Shown piece after piece: positions 60,059-64,000 of a DNA stretch of 64,000 nucleotides (within the stretch, counting starts at the first letter, position 1; every line of letters starts with the position of its first letter). The translations under genes were made by a program, and so were the position numbers. The DNA lies in NCBI RefSeq assembly GCF_008831285.2, contig NC_045138.2, forward strand, positions 29,669,934-29,733,933, written 5' to 3'. The DNA comes from Nymphaea colorata. Its lineage: Eukaryota; Streptophyta; Magnoliopsida; Nymphaeales; Nymphaeaceae. A model generated the notes under the pieces. That model did not search any database. It had not been told where the DNA came from and was given only the letters and a program-made list of their open reading frames with translations.

Positions 60059-63000
60059 GTGCTTGTTTCTTGGTTAGGCCTTTTTTGCTTTGGTGAACCC
60101 GATGTGGTGGCGGATTCTCATATGGGGGAGTCAATTTTTGACAGTGGTGCTACCCACCACATGACTGGCGATCCTAAGGTCTTTCATGGGTATAAGCTTT
60201 CGTCAAGAAAGGAACAGGTGTCTCTTGCCGATGGTTCCTTTATTTCTATGGCTGGAAAACAGAGTCTCTCACTTTTGAACAAGTTCTTAGTCCATAATGC
60301 TCTACATGTTTCTCATCTTCCCTTGAACCTCTTGTCGATTAGCAAGATTACAAAAGAGTTGAATTGTGAACTTATTTTTTCTGCTGATCGCTGTGTTCTG
60401 CAGGACTTGGTGACATGGAAGAGAATTGGGATTGGTTTGTTTTCTGAATGGCTATATCATTTACCTATGAGTGCCGCTACTGCCCTCATGACAGCCGCCA
60501 GCAAAACAACGAAGAGTAGAGAGGACTCCCTTTAATCGATTCTGCGTTGGCATGAGCGCCTTAGACACCTTCCTTTTGGAATTCTAAGACAGTTATTTCC
60601 TGATCTGTGTTCTAGGTTAGATATGACTATGGTGTCTTGTGATGTCTATCACCTGACCAAACATGTTAGGGCTTCATACCCTGTGTCTACCCATCGTTCT
60701 AACGAGGTGTTTGTCATGATTCACTCTGATGTGTGGAGGCCTTTAGGAATTCCTTCTTGTCATGGTTTTCAGTATTTTATCACCTTTATAGATGATTGTT
60801 TTCGTAACACTATTGTTTATTTGCTGAAAGACTGTAGTGAAGTTCCTACTGTCATAGAAACTTTCATTACTTATGTACAAACTCAATATGGAGCATTTGT
60901 TAAGACCTTTCGGTCTGACAATGCTCATGAGTATACATGTACGTCTGTTGATAGCTTCTTTTGGAAAAAGGAAATTGTTCATGAAACTTCTTGTAGTTAT
61001 ACTTCTCAAAATGGAGTTGTTGAACGAAAGAATCGCCAGTTACTGAATATGACTCGGGCACTTCTTTTTCAACATCATGTTCCAAAATATTGGGGGGATG
61101 TTGTGTTGATCAGTGCATATCTAATTAACCATATGCCTAGTCGTATGTTGAATGGGCAGACGTCTCACTCTATGTTGCCGGGGAGTTGTTAACCTTTCTC
61201 TCTTCCACCTAGAGTTTTTGGATGTGTTTGTTTTATTCACAATCACAGTCCTAATATTAAAAAGCTTGATCCTAGGTCAGTTAAGGGCGTTTTTATAGGT
61301 TATTCCCCAGGATATAAGTGTCGAGACCCTTCCACAGGTCGTGCCTATGTTACCAAAGATGTCACCTTCCTGGAACATGTTTCATATTTTGGTAGGAATT
61401 CTCTCCAGGGTGAGAGGTCTACAATGAGAGAAGAATATTCTTCCAATCAAGAGATTCAGTTTACAGATTTTTTGGAATACAAGAAGGAAGAGATTGAGGT
61501 TACTAACCCTCTAGGGCACAATGAGGATGATGGATGTTCAACTGTGGATAAGGAGGGACATGACCATTTGTTTGGACAGGTTTACTCTAGGCGAAAGTCG
61601 CCTACCGCAGGACCCACTGATGAAGCTGACGAAGCGATGCCCTCTGGTGACAAAAATCCTACTTCAAATCCTAATGCTACTCCTTTCCTGGATGACCCAA
61701 GTCATGCCCAAGAGATGTCAGTTGAAGGTACTCAGGTAGAGGCTAAAAGTAAAGATTTACCCATTGCTCTTAGAAAGGGTGTCAGGTCATGTACTCAACA
61801 CCCTATTGATAATTTTATATTTTATTCTAGACTGAGCAATCTTCTCTTTCTTTGGCTGTGATTCCCAAAACTGTTGCTGAAGTTCAAGGTGATTCCAAGT
61901 GAACTGATGCGATGCAAGAAGAAATGGAAGCCCTGAGAAGAAATATGACATAGGAAGTTGTAAAGATCCATGAGACAGCTCACTTGGTTGGATCCAAGTG
62001 GGTCTACACCATCAAATACAAACCAGATGGAAGTGTTGAAAGATACAAAGCTCGTCTTGTGGCCAAAAGGGTTTAGTCAGAAATATGTGATTGATTACTT
62101 GGAGACCTTTGCTTTACTTGCAAAAATGAAGACAATTAGAGTTGTTATCTCCCTAGCTGTGATGAAGGAGTGGAGGATGTACCAACTGAATGTTAAGAAT
62201 GCATTTCTCAATGGCGATCTCGAAGAGGAGGGGTATATATATATATATGCCCTCATGATATGAAGAACCAGAAAAATATTGTAAACTAAAAAAGGCTTTA
62301 TATGGTCTCAAGCAATCGCTCAGAGCATGGTTCGAACGACTCAAACGAGTAATGCAACATTATGGCTACAATCAAGGGAATGGAAACCATACTCTATTTG
62401 TGAAGAGGAAAGAAGGGAAAGTCACTCTGTTACTTGTTTATGTGGATGACATGATTGTTACAGGTGATGAAGATGATGAAATCACAAAGCTAAAAGTGTT
62501 ACTGGCTGCCGAATTTGATCTCAAGGATCTTTATAAACTGAAGTACTTTCTTGGTATTGAGATTGTTAGGTCCAGTACCAGCCTTATGTTAAATCAATAG
62601 AAATGCACACTAGATCTATTGGAGTAGACCGGTAAGCTGGGGTGTAGACCAACTTCTACTCCTCTTCATGTTGGGCACAAGTTGAGCATTAGAGATGGGG
62701 AGTTGCTCTGTGAAGTAGCCAAATGAAGATATCAACATCTTGTTGGGAAGTTGATTTATCTTACCCTTCTCGACCAGATATCACTTTTGTTGTGAATGTA
62801 CTGAGTCAATTTATGCATGCTCCGACTGATGCACACTTGAAGGTTGTGGACTTGTGCTATTTGAAGAGGAATCCTAGCAAGGGGCTCTTATATGTGAAAC
62901 AAGAGTTTGTTGAAATCGAAGGGTATTTCGATGCTGACTGGGCAGGTTGTGCTGATACTAGAAGGTCTACCTCAAGGTACTGTGTCTACTTGGAAGGAAA

Positions 63001-63406
63001 CCTTGTTATTTGGAGAAGCAAGAGGCAAGATGTGTGTTCTCGATCTAGAGCAGAGGCTAAGTATAGAACTATTGTTATGGGAGTGTCAGAGTTACTATGG
63101 CTGAAAATATTGCTAGCTGATATTGGGATAGAGATTGGAGGACCTATGAAGATATACTGTGACAACAAGTCTGCAATCAACCTAGCCAATAACCCTATAC
63201 TACATGACAGAACAAAGCATGTTGAGATTGATCGCCACTTTATCCGTGAGAGGGTTGATGCTAAAGAGTTAATCTTACCTTACATGAAGTCTGAAGACCA
63301 AACCACTGATGTTTTGAATAAAGCTCTATCTTCAACTTCTTTTAAGAGAAATGTATCCAAGTTGGGCATGTTTGATATGTATGCCCAACTTGAGGGGGAG
63401 TGTTGA
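60059..63406 (+). pseudogene. Broken Copia pol (protease, integrase, RT, RNase H)
   Basis: The protease region has the DSGA motif (FDSGATHHMT, about 60136). The integrase core at 60623-61192 shows the expected acidic residues in FITFIDDC, FRSDNAHEY and NGVVERKN, then stops early at 61192. RT remnants lie at about 61900-62600 with YVDD at 62439. RNase H at about 62900-63400 has DADWAGC and IYCDNKSAINLA. Reading is interrupted by several in-frame stops and frameshifts, for example near 60535, 61192, 61900 and 62600, and there is a short (AT)n tract at about 62234. No functional polyprotein can be made. Confidence 0.9.
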
Positions 63407-63641
63407 AGCATGTAAAGATGGGTCTTGGGACTGGGTCTAGATCTAGACCTTATCCAGCTTGTAGCCCTTGTTGGGCCTTACTTAAAGACTTGGAACCCTA
63501 ATTTCTAAAGTGAATGAAGTTTTAAGAGAGAGAGAGTCTGGCGGCTAGTGGGCACCAGACCTCCTCACCCGTGGTTTTTTTCTCCCTCTCGTTGAGGGTT
63601 TTCCATGTTACATCTGTGTTCTCGCTTTTACTGTTTCTACA
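63401..63641 (+). repeat. Copia 3' LTR
   Basis: 241 bp, TGTTGAAGC...TTTCTACA, with the shortest (GA)n tract of the three and several substitutions and small indels relative to the left LTRs. Confidence 0.93.
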
Positions 63642-63789
63642 CTTTACAACTCTATATATAGTTTACAAATGAGATAACTATGGTAACAACATTAAAGGAT
63701 ATCAATACGAGATTCAAAGGATTTTTTGTTTCTAAATTGTGAATTTGATTATAACTGAAGACTCATAACCACTTGCTATATTTTAGTCA
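63642..63789. other. Short AT-rich spacer between two retroelements
   Basis: About 150 bp with no coding signal. It may belong to the 3' end of the minus-strand element that follows, but no LTR boundary can be seen. Confidence 0.4.
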
Positions 63790-64000
63790 TTATCTCTTTT
63801 CCTTGACTTGAGGGATTTCCTTAACATGATCCCTCAATCTGAATGGGGGCTCCACAACATTCAACTTGGTTATGAAATTTCCAGGATTAGAGTTGAGTGC
63901 CTTTGTTAAGCCATCGGCTAGTTGTTCACTCGTCTGAATGAATTTAATGTGAATATGACTCTTGCTAACATGATCTCGTACAAAATGGAAGTTGACTTCA
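63790..64000 (-). mobile_element. 3' end of a second Copia pol gene, truncated by the window edge
   Basis: Read on the minus strand from the right edge, an open frame gives NFHFVRDHVSKSHIHIKFI, then TSEQLADGLTKAL and FITKLNVVEPPFRLRDH, ending at a TAA at 63792-63790. The pattern HFVR...QLAD..TKAL...KLNV is the usual C-terminus of Copia RNase H (compare RHFIRE and DVLNKAL in the plus-strand element). It is oriented opposite to the neighbouring element and differs in sequence, so it is a separate insertion. Confidence 0.85.

Larger units (their letters stand above)
58572..63641 (+). mobile_element. Decayed Copia LTR retrotransposon with three LTRs
   Basis: LTRs (TG...CA) are at 58572-58824, 59325-59571 and 63401-63641. 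The first two are each followed by TGGTATCAGAGC, the Met-tRNA primer-binding site. A polypurine tract (TTGAGGGGGAG) precedes the last. The order protease, integrase, RT, RNase H marks Copia. No gag frame exists between the second leader and the protease region, so gag seems to have been lost. Flanking TTTTA (left) and CTTTA (right) could be a 5-bp target duplication with one change. The element cannot be autonomous as it stands. Confidence 0.93.

Overview
This is nuclear DNA from a flowering plant. Evidence: seven intron-rich protein genes of typical angiosperm families, introns bounded by GT/GC...AG, AT-rich intergenic DNA, abundant (AT)n and (CT)n microsatellites, and plant-type LTR retrotransposons and MITEs. 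I cannot fix the order or species. No bacterial, plastid, tRNA, rRNA or CRISPR feature is supported.

Layout, left to right: intergenic DNA (1-3.7 kb); a bHLH68-type transcription factor, + strand, 9 exons (3936-9770); VTE1 tocopherol cyclase, + strand, 10 exons (12550-22702); a bark-storage-protein-like member of the nucleoside phosphorylase superfamily, + strand, 5 exons (26117-31379); an isochorismatase/nicotinamidase-family protein, - strand, 5 exons (32161-35301); a LIN/CERBERUS-type U-box/ARM/WD40 E3 ligase, + strand, 15 exons (40090-52067); a cytosolic type II peroxiredoxin, + strand, 3 exons (53778-54878); a small hotdog-fold thioesterase-like protein, - strand, 3 exons (55347-56582); a decayed partial copy of the peroxiredoxin gene (57915-58450); a decayed Copia retrotransposon with three LTRs (58572-63641); and the 3' end of a second, oppositely oriented Copia pol gene running off the right edge. 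Exon models were built by hand from reading-frame continuity, splice sites and family resemblance. Phase closes exactly in all seven models.

The genes do not form a pathway cluster; they are ordinary neighbours. The more unusual signals are structural: four GC-AG introns among about 43 modelled; (CT)n tracts lying almost always in sense orientation inside introns, three of them starting close to the 5' splice site; two diverged copies of an exon/intron boundary inside bHLH intron 1; a TRIM retroelement inside a LIN intron; an intact-looking hAT MITE with perfect 8-bp target duplications; a LIN U-box altered at several normally conserved positions; a peroxiredoxin with a single cysteine; and a 0.75-kb tandem duplication that gave the Copia element an extra LTR plus host flank. 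I did not find a convincing new biological system.
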